DNA from: Gammaproteobacteria bacterium
GTDB taxonomy: Bacteria > Pseudomonadota > Gammaproteobacteria > Steroidobacterales > Steroidobacteraceae
Assembly (NCBI GenBank): GCA_025357915.1
Contig: JANYLH010000027.1
Span: forward strand, 1-64,000
Direction: 5' to 3'
Length of the DNA: 64,000 nucleotides
Under the pieces are notes generated by a model, which made no database searches, was not told the DNA's origin, and saw only the letters and a program-made list of their open reading frames with translations. Numbering within the stretch: position 1 is the first letter of the stretch; every line of letters begins with the position of its first letter. Below, piece after piece: positions 49,986 to 58,309 of this stretch. Made by a program: the position numbers and the translations under genes.

Positions 49986-50418
49986 TTATGCTCCCGGCGC
50001 GAGTCTGCTCGACGCTGGCGATCCAGTGGTCCTTGCGCCGGGCGAGACGCGCGCTGCGATCCTCGCCGTCGAAACCTGCCGGCTCGCGACGCAGGAGCGC
50101 AGGATCGACGGCTTCAAACGTGTTGACGTTGACGACCGCATAGAGGCGATCGTCGATGCGGCTGGTGACGACGGGGACGACGCCGCAACGCGCGCAGACA
50201 AGGAAATCCGCAGTTGCGGTGCCGAACCGGTAATTGGAAACGAGTGACGGGTCCTGGGTCGCGATGAGCAGCTTGCCGTCGGGATTCGAGGTCCACACGC
50301 CCGCGTGTTTGCTGCAGAAAGAGCAGGAGCAGGCGCGGGCTGGAATTTTCTGCGGGTCCGGTTCCCAGTAAAGGCAGAAGGAGATGTTCCCGCAGTGGCA
50401 GCGGCCGCTTATCTGCAT
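49972..50418 (-). CDS. GFA/CENP-V family zinc protein
   Basis: A 148-residue protein from ATG 50418. ISGRCHCGNISFCLYWEPDPQKIPARACSCSFCSKHAGVWTSNP and LVCARCGVVPVV give the C-x-C...C-x-C-x-x-C...C-x-x-C zinc pattern. YAVVNVNTFEAVDP is typical of the family. It is the most distinct of the three GFA proteins in the window. Leads a minus-strand run with the two GNAT genes. Function unknown. Confidence 0.88.
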   Translation of the reverse strand: MQISGRCHCGNISFCLYWEPDPQKIPARACSCSFCSKHAGVWTSNPDGKLLIATQDPSLVSNYRFGTATADFLVCARCGVVPVVTSRIDDRLYAVVNVNTFEAVDPALLRREPAGFDGEDRSARLARRKDHWIASVEQTRAGSINERL

Positions 50419-50463
50419 AGGCGCAGTCCCGTGTTGTCCGCTCGCCGTGCGGTACAGTACTAA

Positions 50464-50469
50464 AGTATA
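50464..50469 (-). promoter_or_regulatory. -10 box upstream of the GFA/GNAT genes
   Basis: TATACT on the minus strand, 45 bases before the GFA ATG. No clear -35 box is found, so this is tentative. Confidence 0.35.
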
Positions 50470-50517
50470 GACCGCCTTGGTAACCAGGCGCCCAGCTGCG
50501 ATCTGCGCACCTGGGCC

Positions 50518-50545
50518 GGGGTACGCGGCGCGAACCGCGTACCCC
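50518..50545 (-). terminator. Perfect 11-bp hairpin after the DUF4252 gene
   Basis: GGGGTACGCGG (50518-50528) and CCGCGTACCCC (50535-50545) form a perfect stem with a six-base loop, 10 bases past the DUF4252 stop. No U-run follows on the minus strand, so it may only stabilise the mRNA end or aid a factor-dependent stop. Confidence 0.45.
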
Positions 50546-50554
50546 CCGATGGCC

Positions 50555-51149
50555 TCAGGTGGCCGGCGGGCTCGGCGCCTGATCATTCCCCGTGGCGTCG
50601 GTCCCGGTCAGGCTGACCCCCGGCAAGTCCAGGTGGCCGCTGATCTTGCGCAGATCTTCGGGGCTGATCGAACCGACGATGTTGACGATGGTCAGTTCGC
50701 GCGGCTCGCTGGCAATGACCGCGAGCCCCGTGGTCTTCTCGTGCTCCATCGATACGTAGACGTCGACGTTCTTCCGGTCCTTGCCGCGCACCTGGGCCAG
50801 GCGGTTCCAGTTGGGCGCGCCCAGCTGCGCGCGCACCGCATCGACGTCGGCTTGCGAGTAGACGAAATCACGGTCGAACTCGTAGCTGTGAACGGTGATG
50901 CTCCTGATGTTGGCGAGCACACGCCTGGCGGCCGCGCTGTCCGGATCCTTGTCGTCCGCGAAGTGGCTGGCGAAGCGCAACAGCCAGGGGCCCATGGTCA
51001 CCACGACGCTCTCGCTCGCCTGGCTCTCGAGGCTGCGGAAATCGGGGAGCGTGAGCTGACCGCTCTCCACGGGGGCCGGGGCGGCCTCGGCGACCGCCAG
51101 GGCGCACAGCAGCGCCGCACCGATCAACACCAACGTACGCGTCTTCATG
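50555..51149 (-). CDS. DUF4252 secreted protein
   Basis: A 198-residue protein with a signal peptide (MKTRTLVLIGAALLCALAVAEAAPAP). The mature part, SESVVVTMGPWLLRFASHFADDKDPDSAAARRVLANIRSITVHSYEFDRD and VDVYVSMEHEKTTGLAVIASEPRELTIVNIVGSISPEDLRKISGHLDLPGV, fits DUF4252, a periplasmic family of unknown function often found near ECF sigma systems. GGGAGA before the ATG is a strong ribosome-binding site. Confidence 0.82.
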
Positions 51150-51275
51150 GAAAATCTCCCTTGATCGGCAAACGCTGCCGTCATACCTGCCAGACTCGGC
51201 AGGGGAGAAAAGGATGCAGCTGCCCCGGGCGCACCGTGCAAGGATTCCGGGCGATGAAGCCGATTCAGCGCAGAT

Positions 51276-52385
51276 TCAATCGGTTGCGGCTGGAGCCCGG
51301 CGCTCCAGCCCCGAAGCCTTGCGGCCCGCCCGTTCAAACGCGGGCGCGGCACTCGCCTGCAGGCGCGAGGCAAGGTCCAGGCAACGATCGAGCAGCGAGC
51401 GGGCTCCATCGTGGAGCTGCCCGCTGTGCCGGACCACCTCGACGTTGCGCTCCATGTCCTCGGCAGTCCAGCCGCGGCTGTGGGCAATGTACGGGAACTG
51501 CGGAAACTGCATGCCCAGCTCGGCGAAGAACTGCATCATCTGCCCGGCGACGGCCTGGATGTTGTCCTGTCCGCCGGTGATGATGAGCCCGACCACTTTG
51601 TCCCTGAGCATCACGCGATTGCGCAGCGTGATCTGGTTCTGGACCGTGTTGAGCCGCTCGGCCATCTTGTAGAACAGCGAACTGGCGGCGCCCCAGCGGA
51701 TCGGCGTCGCCACCAGGATGACGTCCGCCCAGAACACCAGGTTCTCGTACACGGCGTGCATGCCGTCCTTCGGATCCATCTGCGAAATGCTGCACGGCCA
51801 GGTGCAGGCGTGGGCGCTCTTCGAGTAGTAGCCCTTGCAGGCGCGGAAGGGTACGTCCCGGAGCTTCAGCATCCGGTATTCGAGCGCGTGCTTCGCGCCC
51901 GCGTGCTCGAGCGCCGACTGCAGCAGCGCTTCCGAGGTCGAATAGCGCGGGTACGCGTTGTCCATGACCGTCGTGGAGATGCCCACTACGCGCAGTGGCC
52001 CGCTCAGGCGCCGGATATCGCGGTCGAGCGGGTGCTTGTCGTGCGGGAGCCGGTTGCGCGTGGTGGCCGGGGTATCGCGCACCAGCAGCCGCCCCGCCTC
52101 GACTTTGAAATCGAAGCGTGGCACCCGATCAGCCTCGAAGCCCGGCTCGCCTTCGCCGCTGATACGGTGAAACTTCCAGTTGTGCCAGGGACAGACCACG
52201 AAGGCGCCCTCGAGCGTCCCCTGGCCGAGCGGCCCGCCCACATGGTTGCAGGCGCCGTTGATGACGCCGAACTGCCCGTCGACGCAGGACAGCGCGACTT
52301 TCGTGCGCCCCACGAGCAGCTGCTGGAGCGGTTGCTGCGCCAGCTCGGCCGCATCACCCACGTCGTGCCAGAGCTCGTTGCTCAT
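51276..52385 (-). CDS. Rieske [2Fe-2S] - NADPH-dependent FMN reductase (flavodoxin-like) fusion
   Basis: A 369-residue protein from ATG 52385. Residues 1-100 are a Rieske domain: CNHVGGPLGQG and CPWHNWKF give the C-x-H...C-x-x-H cluster ligands. From about residue 125 a flavodoxin-like domain follows: LRVVGISTTVMDNAYPRYSTSEALLQSAL, FWADVILVATPIRWGAASSLFYKMAERLN and VVGLIITGGQDNIQAVAGQMMQFFAELG. The fusion suggests an electron path from flavin to iron-sulfur centre or the reverse. The gene overlaps the 44-residue membrane protein gene upstream by four bases and is in the oxidative-stress run led by oxyR. Confidence 0.88.
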   Translation of the reverse strand: MSNELWHDVGDAAELAQQPLQQLLVGRTKVALSCVDGQFGVINGACNHVGGPLGQGTLEGAFVVCPWHNWKFHRISGEGEPGFEADRVPRFDFKVEAGRLLVRDTPATTRNRLPHDKHPLDRDIRRLSGPLRVVGISTTVMDNAYPRYSTSEALLQSALEHAGAKHALEYRMLKLRDVPFRACKGYYSKSAHACTWPCSISQMDPKDGMHAVYENLVFWADVILVATPIRWGAASSLFYKMAERLNTVQNQITLRNRVMLRDKVVGLIITGGQDNIQAVAGQMMQFFAELGMQFPQFPYIAHSRGWTAEDMERNVEVVRHSGQLHDGARSLLDRCLDLASRLQASAAPAFERAGRKASGLERRAPAATD

Positions 52386-52516
52386 GCGCGTTTTTCGGCC
52401 CCGGACCTGAGCACCATGTACAGCATCAGCAACGCGCCCAACAGGACGATGATCGATCCGGACGCCGACACGGGCCGGAACAGCCAACCCCATGGGCGGA
52501 ACCAGATTCGCTGCAT
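52382..52516 (-). CDS. 44-residue single-helix membrane protein
   Basis: Frame of 44 codons: MQRIWFRPWGWLFRPVSASG, one predicted helix (SIIVLLGALLMLYMVL), then RSGAEKRA and TGA. The ATGA overlap with the Rieske-FMN reductase start (52382-52385) and 12-base spacing from the superoxide dismutase stop argue for a translated, coupled gene. An aromatic, positively charged N-terminus places it in the cytoplasm. No family recognised. It may anchor the soluble Rieske-flavodoxin protein to the membrane (inference). Confidence 0.6.
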   Translation of the reverse strand: MQRIWFRPWGWLFRPVSASGSIIVLLGALLMLYMVLRSGAEKRA

Positions 52517-52528
52517 CCCTACCCTCTA

Positions 52529-53287
52529 TCAGGCTGAGCCGAGGTTGTCGGCTGCAAAGCCCCAGTTGAGCAGTTTGGCGAGCACTGCGTTCACGTAGTC
52601 CGCGCGCCGGTTCTGGTAGTCGAGGTAGTAGGCATGCTCCCAGACATCGATGGTCAGGAGCGGCTTTGATCCCTTGCTGAGCGGTGAGTCGGCGTTGCCG
52701 GTGTGTGAAACAGCGAGCTTGTCGCCTTCCTGCACGAGCCACGCCCAACCACTGCCGAATTGGCCCGTCGCGGCCGTGAGCAGTTCCTTTTGGCAGGCGG
52801 CGACGCTTCCGAATGATGCTTCGATCTTGTGCCGCAGCGCCGCCGGCGGCTCGCCGCCGCCCTGCGGGCTGAGGCTGCGCCAGTAGAAACTGTGGTTCCA
52901 GTGCTGCGCGGCGTTGTTGTACACGGCGGTCTTGTCAGCGACGCCGTAGGTGGCGGCGATGATCTTCTCGAGCGGCATTGCCGCAAACACCGTGCCGGCG
53001 ATGGCCTTGTTGAGATTGTCGACGTAGGCGCGGTGATGTTTGCCGTGGTGAAAGCCGAGTGTGTTGGCCGAAATGACCGGGTCGAGCGCGCCGTCCGCAT
53101 ACGGCAGAGCGGGCAGCGTGAAGGGGCCGGCCGGCGCCGCGGTCGCGGCTGTGGGAGCGGACGCGGCTGCGGGCTCGGCGGCGCGCGTGCTGGCCGCAGC
53201 GCCCAGGGTGGCCACGCCGGCGGTTGCGAGCAGCAGATCGCGGCGGCTGAATCGGGCAGCGAGTCGGTCACGATGCAGGTTGTCCAT
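52529..53287 (-). CDS. sodB: Fe/Mn superoxide dismutase with Tat signal peptide
   Basis: A 252-residue protein, about 55 longer than cytosolic SodB. The extension holds a twin-arginine signal: [24 protein letters not shown], followed by an Ala/Pro-rich linker. The mature enzyme has [53 protein letters not shown] and [22 protein letters not shown], giving the three His and one Asp metal ligands. It should fold in the cytoplasm and be exported to the periplasm to remove superoxide there. Most SodB proteins are cytosolic. Confidence 0.93.
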   Translation of the reverse strand: MDNLHRDRLAARFSRRDLLLATAGVATLGAAASTRAAEPAAASAPTAATAAPAGPFTLPALPYADGALDPVISANTLGFHHGKHHRAYVDNLNKAIAGTVFAAMPLEKIIAATYGVADKTAVYNNAAQHWNHSFYWRSLSPQGGGEPPAALRHKIEASFGSVAACQKELLTAATGQFGSGWAWLVQEGDKLAVSHTGNADSPLSKGSKPLLTIDVWEHAYYLDYQNRRADYVNAVLAKLLNWGFAADNLGSA

Positions 53288-53349
53288 GTGCTGATCCTCA
53301 GGCGGGCAGACGGGGAATGCTACGCCGCCACGTGGGACGGCGCAAAAAC

Positions 53350-54798
53350 TCAGCCGCGCATCTGCTGCCAGGCAGCCAGTGCCGCGGTGCGCGATTGCTG
53401 CAGGTCGACGATCGGTGCCGAGTAGTCACGGCCGAGGCGTATGCCGGCGGCTGCCAGTTCCTGCGCCGTCGCGAGCCACGGAGCATGTATACCGCGATCG
53501 TCCAGGCGTGCGAGTTCGGGCAGCCAGCGGCGCAGATACCGGCCCTGCGGATCGAAACGGCGACTTTGGGTGACCGGATTGAACACGCGGTAGTACGGCG
53601 CCGCGTCCGCACCACACCCTGCGACCCACTGCCAGCCCTGCGTGTTGGCGGCGAGATCGGCGTCGACCAGCGTGTCCCAGAACCAGCGCGCGCCTGCCAA
53701 CCAGGGCAGCCGCAGGTTCTTCACCAGGAACGACGCGGCGACCATGCGCACCCGGTTGTGCATCCAGCCCGTCGCCCACAGTTCGCGCATGCCGGCATCG
53801 ATCAGTGGTACGCCGGTGCGGCCGCGCTGCCAGGCATGCAGCGCTCCGGGGTCGTCACGCCAGGGAAAGTGCGCGAAGGATTCGTAAAGTGGCGCGGTCG
53901 GCGTGTGCGGAAAATGGTAGAGCAGGTGGTAGGAGAATTCGCGCCACAGCAGTTCGGCGAGGAACTTGCCGCCGCGTGCTTCGGCGGATGGAACGCCGGC
54001 GCTGGCGGCGCCGCGCAGCACGGCGTGCCAGACCTGGCGGGGCGAAAGCTCGCCATGATGCAGGTGGGGCGAAAGCCGCGAGGTGCCCTCAACCGCGGGA
54101 CGGTCGCGATTGTCCGCGTATCCGGCCAGGCTGTCGGCCGCGAATTGCGCGAGCCGGTGTTGCGCCGCGGCTTCGCCAGGCTGCCAGCTGGCGGCGATCG
54201 ACGCGCACCAGTCATGGCCAGGTTGCAGGCCGAGCGCGGCGAGCGGCAGGGATTCAGGCCAGGCCGGTGGTGCGGGCAGCGCGGCTGGGGCCGCCAGCGG
54301 TTCGGGTGGCGCAAGCTCGGCCAGGAGCCGCCGCCGGAACGGCGTGTACACCCGATACGGGCCGCCATTCTGGGTCGCGATCTGCCAGGGCTCGGCGAGC
54401 AGGGCGCCGTTGCGGCTCTCGGCCACCAGACCCTGGGCCCGCAACGCCTCCTTGACGAGCGCGTCACGCGCCATCGCCAGGGGTTCGTAGCGGCGGTTCC
54501 AGTAGACCGCGTCCGCGCGCGTCTCGCGGCACAGTGCCTGCAGCACCGGAAGTGCCGGACCGCGGCGGATTATCAGTCGTGAGCCGCGCTGTTCAAGATC
54601 GGCGGCGAGCGCAGTCAGTGACTGGTGCAGCCACCCGCGCGACGCGGCGCCGGCCGCCCAGTCGCCGTCCTCGGCGCTGCTGTCGATATAGAGCGGCAGC
54701 AGCGGCGCGCCGCTCTCGAGCGCGGCGCGCAGGGCCGGGTTGTCGGCGAGGCGCAGGTCCTGGCGCAGCCAGACGATGGCGGTAGCGTTGCTGTTCAT
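53350..54798 (-). CDS. phrB: Deoxyribodipyrimidine photolyase
   Basis: A 482-residue protein. The start [21 protein letters not shown] is the photolyase antenna domain; the FAD domain has [74 protein letters not shown] and [39 protein letters not shown]. The W-M-H-N-R-x-R-M segment is diagnostic of class I CPD photolyases. It reverses UV-induced pyrimidine dimers using blue light. It overlaps the lipase-like gene upstream by four bases (ATGA). Confidence 0.95.
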   Translation of the reverse strand: MNSNATAIVWLRQDLRLADNPALRAALESGAPLLPLYIDSSAEDGDWAAGAASRGWLHQSLTALAADLEQRGSRLIIRRGPALPVLQALCRETRADAVYWNRRYEPLAMARDALVKEALRAQGLVAESRNGALLAEPWQIATQNGGPYRVYTPFRRRLLAELAPPEPLAAPAALPAPPAWPESLPLAALGLQPGHDWCASIAASWQPGEAAAQHRLAQFAADSLAGYADNRDRPAVEGTSRLSPHLHHGELSPRQVWHAVLRGAASAGVPSAEARGGKFLAELLWREFSYHLLYHFPHTPTAPLYESFAHFPWRDDPGALHAWQRGRTGVPLIDAGMRELWATGWMHNRVRMVAASFLVKNLRLPWLAGARWFWDTLVDADLAANTQGWQWVAGCGADAAPYYRVFNPVTQSRRFDPQGRYLRRWLPELARLDDRGIHAPWLATAQELAAAGIRLGRDYSAPIVDLQQSRTAALAAWQQMRG

Positions 54799-56072
54799 GT
54801 CACGGCGACATACTGCCGCGGCGGCTGGTTCAGCTGATTGAGGTAGGCCCGGCGCGCCGCCGGCGCGAGCGCGGCCCAGTCCACCTTTGTGTTCCAGGTC
54901 GTGCGCAGCTGTGCATCGCTCACGGTAACGGCATGGGCGGAACCTGGGCCCGGTGTCGTCGCGAGCCGCGTGGTTCGCCCGCGACGCAGAAGTTCGAGTA
55001 CGGCACGCGCCACGGTGGCGCTGCGCGGCAGCGCGCTGTGTTCGCAGCGGACGAAATAGTTGTCGCTCCCGGCCAGCTGCGAGCGCGCCAGCGGCACCGT
55101 GCCGTCGCCGGCGTCGCTGACCTCGTAGCGGAAATCATCGTCGACGAGCTGCAGGCCGGTGACGGTGCGCTGGCGCGTGCCGCTGATGGCGATGCAGCGC
55201 GGCTCGGTGGGCGACAATGTTTCAAAGAAGGAGCGCGCCGCCGCCAGCATCTGCACGTCGGGGCGCGGCCCGGTTCGCGGCCAGTTGCCCGCATCGAACA
55301 GATCGGCCGCCAGCCCGGATCCGGGCGGCGGCACCATCTGGTTGATGCTGGGAAAGCTGCTGAATACCCGTGCCGCCAGGAACTCGGCGTCATGCAGCCG
55401 GTCAAGCGCGGCGAGTCGCCGCACCACGGGATAGGTGCCGCGGATGGCCTGCACGGCGCCGAACGAGCCGCGATGCGGCGTCCCGAGCGTGATCAGCTGC
55501 TGCACGCGCGCCAGCTCCCGCTCCTGCATGGCGCGGCGGGCGATCAGGCCGCCCATGCTGTGCGCCACGATCCGTAGCTGCGGCGCGGGGTCGGCGCGCA
55601 GCCGCGCGGCGAACGCGGCCGCGAGCCCTTCGAGGCTCTGCCGCCAGTCGTAGTCGTGCACCACCACGTTGAAGCCGCCGGCGCGGAGCCGCAGCTGCAG
55701 GGCGAGGTAGCTGAAGGGGATGGCTCCCAGTGAAACCAGTTCCTCCGTCGCGGGAAGCCGCAGGCGCGTGAGTGCTCCGCCGACCACGTCCTGTGGGTCG
55801 AGCCACAGCAGGTCAGCCGGGATGTCCGTCGTGCGCAGCGCGCCCAGCTGCGTGCCCATGATGCCGGGCAGGATGTAGACCGCCGCGGCGTGACGGCGCC
55901 GCGCGCGCTGTGCCTGGCGCGCGAGCGCGGCAAGCTGCGCGTATTCCGCGGCGCCAAAGACCGCGGTGAGTTCGCGACGCGCGTTCCCCCTGGCCAGCAT
56001 CGCGCACAGCTCGGCATCGCTCCGGCACATGCGGTCGTAGACCGAGATGGCGCCGGCCGGACCGTCACTCAT
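54795..56072 (-). CDS. LCAT-like / lipase alpha-beta hydrolase
   Basis: A 425-residue protein with no clear signal peptide. VYILPGIMGTQLGALRTTDIPADLLWLDP is the oxyanion and lid region of the LCAT family, RIVAHSMGGLIARRAM holds the nucleophile Ser in G-x-S-x-G-like A-H-S-M-G-G, DAGDGTVPLARSQL gives the catalytic Asp and CEHSALPRSATV the His. An acyltransferase or lipase on phospholipid or a similar ester. It overlaps both oxyR (four bases, 56069-56072) and photolyase, so it belongs to the oxyR transcript. Confidence 0.82.
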   Translation of the reverse strand: MSDGPAGAISVYDRMCRSDAELCAMLARGNARRELTAVFGAAEYAQLAALARQAQRARRRHAAAVYILPGIMGTQLGALRTTDIPADLLWLDPQDVVGGALTRLRLPATEELVSLGAIPFSYLALQLRLRAGGFNVVVHDYDWRQSLEGLAAAFAARLRADPAPQLRIVAHSMGGLIARRAMQERELARVQQLITLGTPHRGSFGAVQAIRGTYPVVRRLAALDRLHDAEFLAARVFSSFPSINQMVPPPGSGLAADLFDAGNWPRTGPRPDVQMLAAARSFFETLSPTEPRCIAISGTRQRTVTGLQLVDDDFRYEVSDAGDGTVPLARSQLAGSDNYFVRCEHSALPRSATVARAVLELLRRGRTTRLATTPGPGSAHAVTVSDAQLRTTWNTKVDWAALAPAARRAYLNQLNQPPRQYVAVT

Positions 56073-56980
56073 GTGCCGCGCCCGAGGCCGCTGTGGCGGA
56101 TCAGCAGCTCGCAGAACGCGGCGATGGCCGGCGAGCGCGCCGTGCTTTGGCGCCAGACCGCGCCGATGCGGCGCGTCGGCGTCGGCTTGACGAGGTTCAG
56201 CAGGCGCAGCCCCACGGCAGCGGCGTAGGCGCCCCGGCAGGCGAGCGCCGGCAGCAGCGTGATGCCGGCGCCGGCGGCCACCATCTGGCGCAGCGTTTCC
56301 AGGCTGGTAGCGCGGAAATCCTGCTTCTCATGCGCGCGGCTGCGCGCGCACACCGCCAGCGCCTGGTCACGCAGGCAGTGGCCGTCTTCGAGCAGCAACA
56401 GCGCGTCCTCGCCCAGGTCGCCGATCTGCACCTGGCGGCGCGCGGCGAGCCGGTGGCTTTCGGGCACCGCCAGCAGGAAAGGCTCGTCGTACAACGGCTC
56501 GGTCTCGAGACCGGCCTCATGCACCGGCAAGGCGAGGATGCCAAGATCGAGCTCGCCGGCACGGAGCCGCTCGAGCATGGTGCCGGTCTGGTATTCGAAC
56601 AGCAGGACTTCGAGCCGCGGCAGCGCTTTGCGCAGCCGCACCATGACTTGCGGCAGCAGATAGGGCCCCACCGTGGGTAGCGTCGCGACGCGCAGCCGCC
56701 CGGACAGAGGATCGCGCCAGTCGTGCGCCAGCCGGACGATTTCGTCGCTGCTGGCGACGATCTGCCGCGCGCGCACCGCGATCGCCGTGCCGGCCTCGGT
56801 CAGGCTCACGCGGCGCGGCTGGCGCTCGATGAGCTGCACGCCGAGGTAATCCTCGAGCTTGCGCAGCTGCGCCGAGAGCGTCGGCTGGCTGACGAAGCAG
56901 GCCGCCGCGGCCTGGCCGAAATGCCGGGTCTCGGCGAGCGCCGCCAGGTAGCGCAGGTCCTTCAGTTTCAGGTCAGCCAT
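56069..56980 (-). CDS. oxyR: Peroxide-sensing LysR-type regulator OxyR
   Basis: A 303-residue protein from ATG 56980; an upstream ATG at 56992 overlaps the operator and is less likely. LKLKDLRYLAALAETRHFGQAAAACFVSQPTLSAQLRKLEDYLGVQLIERQPRRVSLT is the helix-turn-helix domain, very close to OxyR. LLLLEDGHCLRDQALAVCARSR contains the G-H-C-L-R-D motif with the peroxide-sensing Cys; the second Cys lies in C-A-R-S. It activates antioxidant genes on disulfide formation. Its gene diverges from ahpC across a near-perfect OxyR operator. Confidence 0.95.
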   Translation of the reverse strand: MADLKLKDLRYLAALAETRHFGQAAAACFVSQPTLSAQLRKLEDYLGVQLIERQPRRVSLTEAGTAIAVRARQIVASSDEIVRLAHDWRDPLSGRLRVATLPTVGPYLLPQVMVRLRKALPRLEVLLFEYQTGTMLERLRAGELDLGILALPVHEAGLETEPLYDEPFLLAVPESHRLAARRQVQIGDLGEDALLLLEDGHCLRDQALAVCARSRAHEKQDFRATSLETLRQMVAAGAGITLLPALACRGAYAAAVGLRLLNLVKPTPTRRIGAVWRQSTARSPAIAAFCELLIRHSGLGRGT

Positions 56981-56990
56981 TCTTTTCGCC

Positions 56991-57027
56991 ATACACGTTA
57001 TCTATTGACATTATAGGATCAATCGAT
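56991..57027. promoter_or_regulatory. OxyR operator between oxyR and ahpC
   Basis: Four quarter sites spaced by exactly seven bases: ATAC (56991), CTAT (57002), ATAG (57013) and CGAT (57024), 14 of 16 matches to ATAG-N7-CTAT-N7-ATAG-N7-CTAT. TATAAT on the minus strand (57010-57015) inside it would be the oxyR -10 box, so OxyR binding should limit its own transcription; TTGACA (57005-57010) is also seen on the plus strand. Confidence 0.85.
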
Positions 57028-57100
57028 TGGAACAATGCAAGCGCCAGGCCCACACTGCTGACTGTCGAGCGCGTTGTAACTCAATCGAGGAGCCAAGGAT

Positions 57101-57640
57101 ATGTTGGGCATAGGACAGAATTTCCCCCGATACTCACTGACCGCAGTGGTTTCGGCCGATCCGGCCACGGCCTTCCAGACCATTGACACGGCGAGCCTTG
57201 CCGGCAAGTGGCAGGTGATGTTTTTCTGGCCGAAGGATTTTACCTTCGTCTGCCCCACCGAGATTGCCGCCTTCGGAAAACTGGCCGGCGCCTTTGCCGA
57301 TCGCGATGCGCAGCTGCTCGGCGCCAGCACCGACAGCGAGTTCGTGCACCTGGCCTGGCGCCAGGCCAGGCAAGAGTTGCGCGACCTGCGCCTGCCCATG
57401 CTTGCCGACATCAAGCGCGAACTTGCGGGCGCACTCGGGATCCTCGATCCACAGGCCGGGGTCGCACAGCGCGCCACCTACATCGTCGATCCGCAAGGCG
57501 TGATCCGCTTCGTCTACGTCACGGACCTGAATGTAGGGCGTAACCCTGACGAGGTGCTGCGGGTCCTCGATGCGCTCCAGACCGATGAGCTGTGTCCCTG
57601 CAACTGGCAGCCGGGCCAGTCGACGCTCAAGGCCGCCTGA
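57101..57640 (+). CDS. ahpC: Alkyl hydroperoxide reductase AhpC (AhpD-dependent type)
   Basis: A 179-residue peroxiredoxin. The peroxidatic Cys51 is in FTFVCPTEIAAFGKLAG; the C-terminal LCPCNWQPG has Cys165 and Cys167, the two extra cysteines of the mycobacterial-type AhpC that is recycled by AhpD rather than AhpF. AAGGAT before the ATG is a good ribosome-binding site. Reduces hydrogen and organic peroxides. Divergent from oxyR under the operator at 56991; ahpD follows 49 bases on. Confidence 0.95.
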   Translation: MLGIGQNFPRYSLTAVVSADPATAFQTIDTASLAGKWQVMFFWPKDFTFVCPTEIAAFGKLAGAFADRDAQLLGASTDSEFVHLAWRQARQELRDLRLPMLADIKRELAGALGILDPQAGVAQRATYIVDPQGVIRFVYVTDLNVGRNPDEVLRVLDALQTDELCPCNWQPGQSTLKAA

Positions 57641-57689
57641 GCCGCGGCAGCGGCGCGCACGCATCACCCGACCAGATTGGAGAATGACC

Positions 57690-58226
57690 ATGGAACTGGA
57701 ACTCATCAGTGCAGCGATTCCCGACTATGCGCGTGACCTGCGCCTGAACCTCGCCAGCGTGCTCAGCGCCAGCGGCGCGCCGGGCCTCAGCGAGGAGCAG
57801 ATCTGGTCGATCGCTCTGGCCGCTGCGCTGGCCGCGCGCAACGCCGCCTTTGCACGGCAGATCGAGGCCCTGGCGGCAACGCGCCTGAGCGCACAGCAGC
57901 TGCAGGCGGCACATTCGGCCGCGGCTATTATGGGCATGAACAATGTGTACTACCGGTTCGTGCACCTGGTCGCGGACCCGGAATACCAGCAGTTGCCGGC
58001 GCGCCTGCGCATGAACGTGATCGGCAATCCTGGCGTCGGCAAGGTGGACTTCGAGCTGATGTCGCTGGCGGTCTCCGCGATCAACGCCTGCGGCATGTGC
58101 ATCAGTGCGCACGAGCAGGCGTTGCGCCAGCAGGGCGTGGAGCGCGAGCCGATCCAGAGCGCGGTCCGCATCGCCGCGATCGTCCACGCCGTCGCCGGAG
58201 TGCTGGAGTACCGCCAGGCCGCCTGA
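57690..58226 (+). CDS. ahpD: Alkyl hydroperoxide reductase AhpD
   Basis: A 178-residue helical protein. The active site is C134-G-M-C137 with His141 in AINACGMCISAHEQALRQQG, the C-x-x-C-x-x-x-H motif of AhpD-like disulfide reductases; MGMNNVYYRFVHLV is the conserved middle segment. It reduces AhpC, drawing electrons from lipoylated dihydrolipoamide components in the known mycobacterial system. ATG 57690 is chosen over 57684 because GGAG (57679-57682) is better spaced. Confidence 0.95.
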   Translation: MELELISAAIPDYARDLRLNLASVLSASGAPGLSEEQIWSIALAAALAARNAAFARQIEALAATRLSAQQLQAAHSAAAIMGMNNVYYRFVHLVADPEYQQLPARLRMNVIGNPGVGKVDFELMSLAVSAINACGMCISAHEQALRQQGVEREPIQSAVRIAAIVHAVAGVLEYRQAA

Positions 58227-58309
58227 GCGGGCGGCGTGCGCCCCCCCGGGGGGAACATTCGCCTGCCGCGCGGGTCAGGGTTACGATGGCCGGAATCCGG
58301 GGAGCGTGC

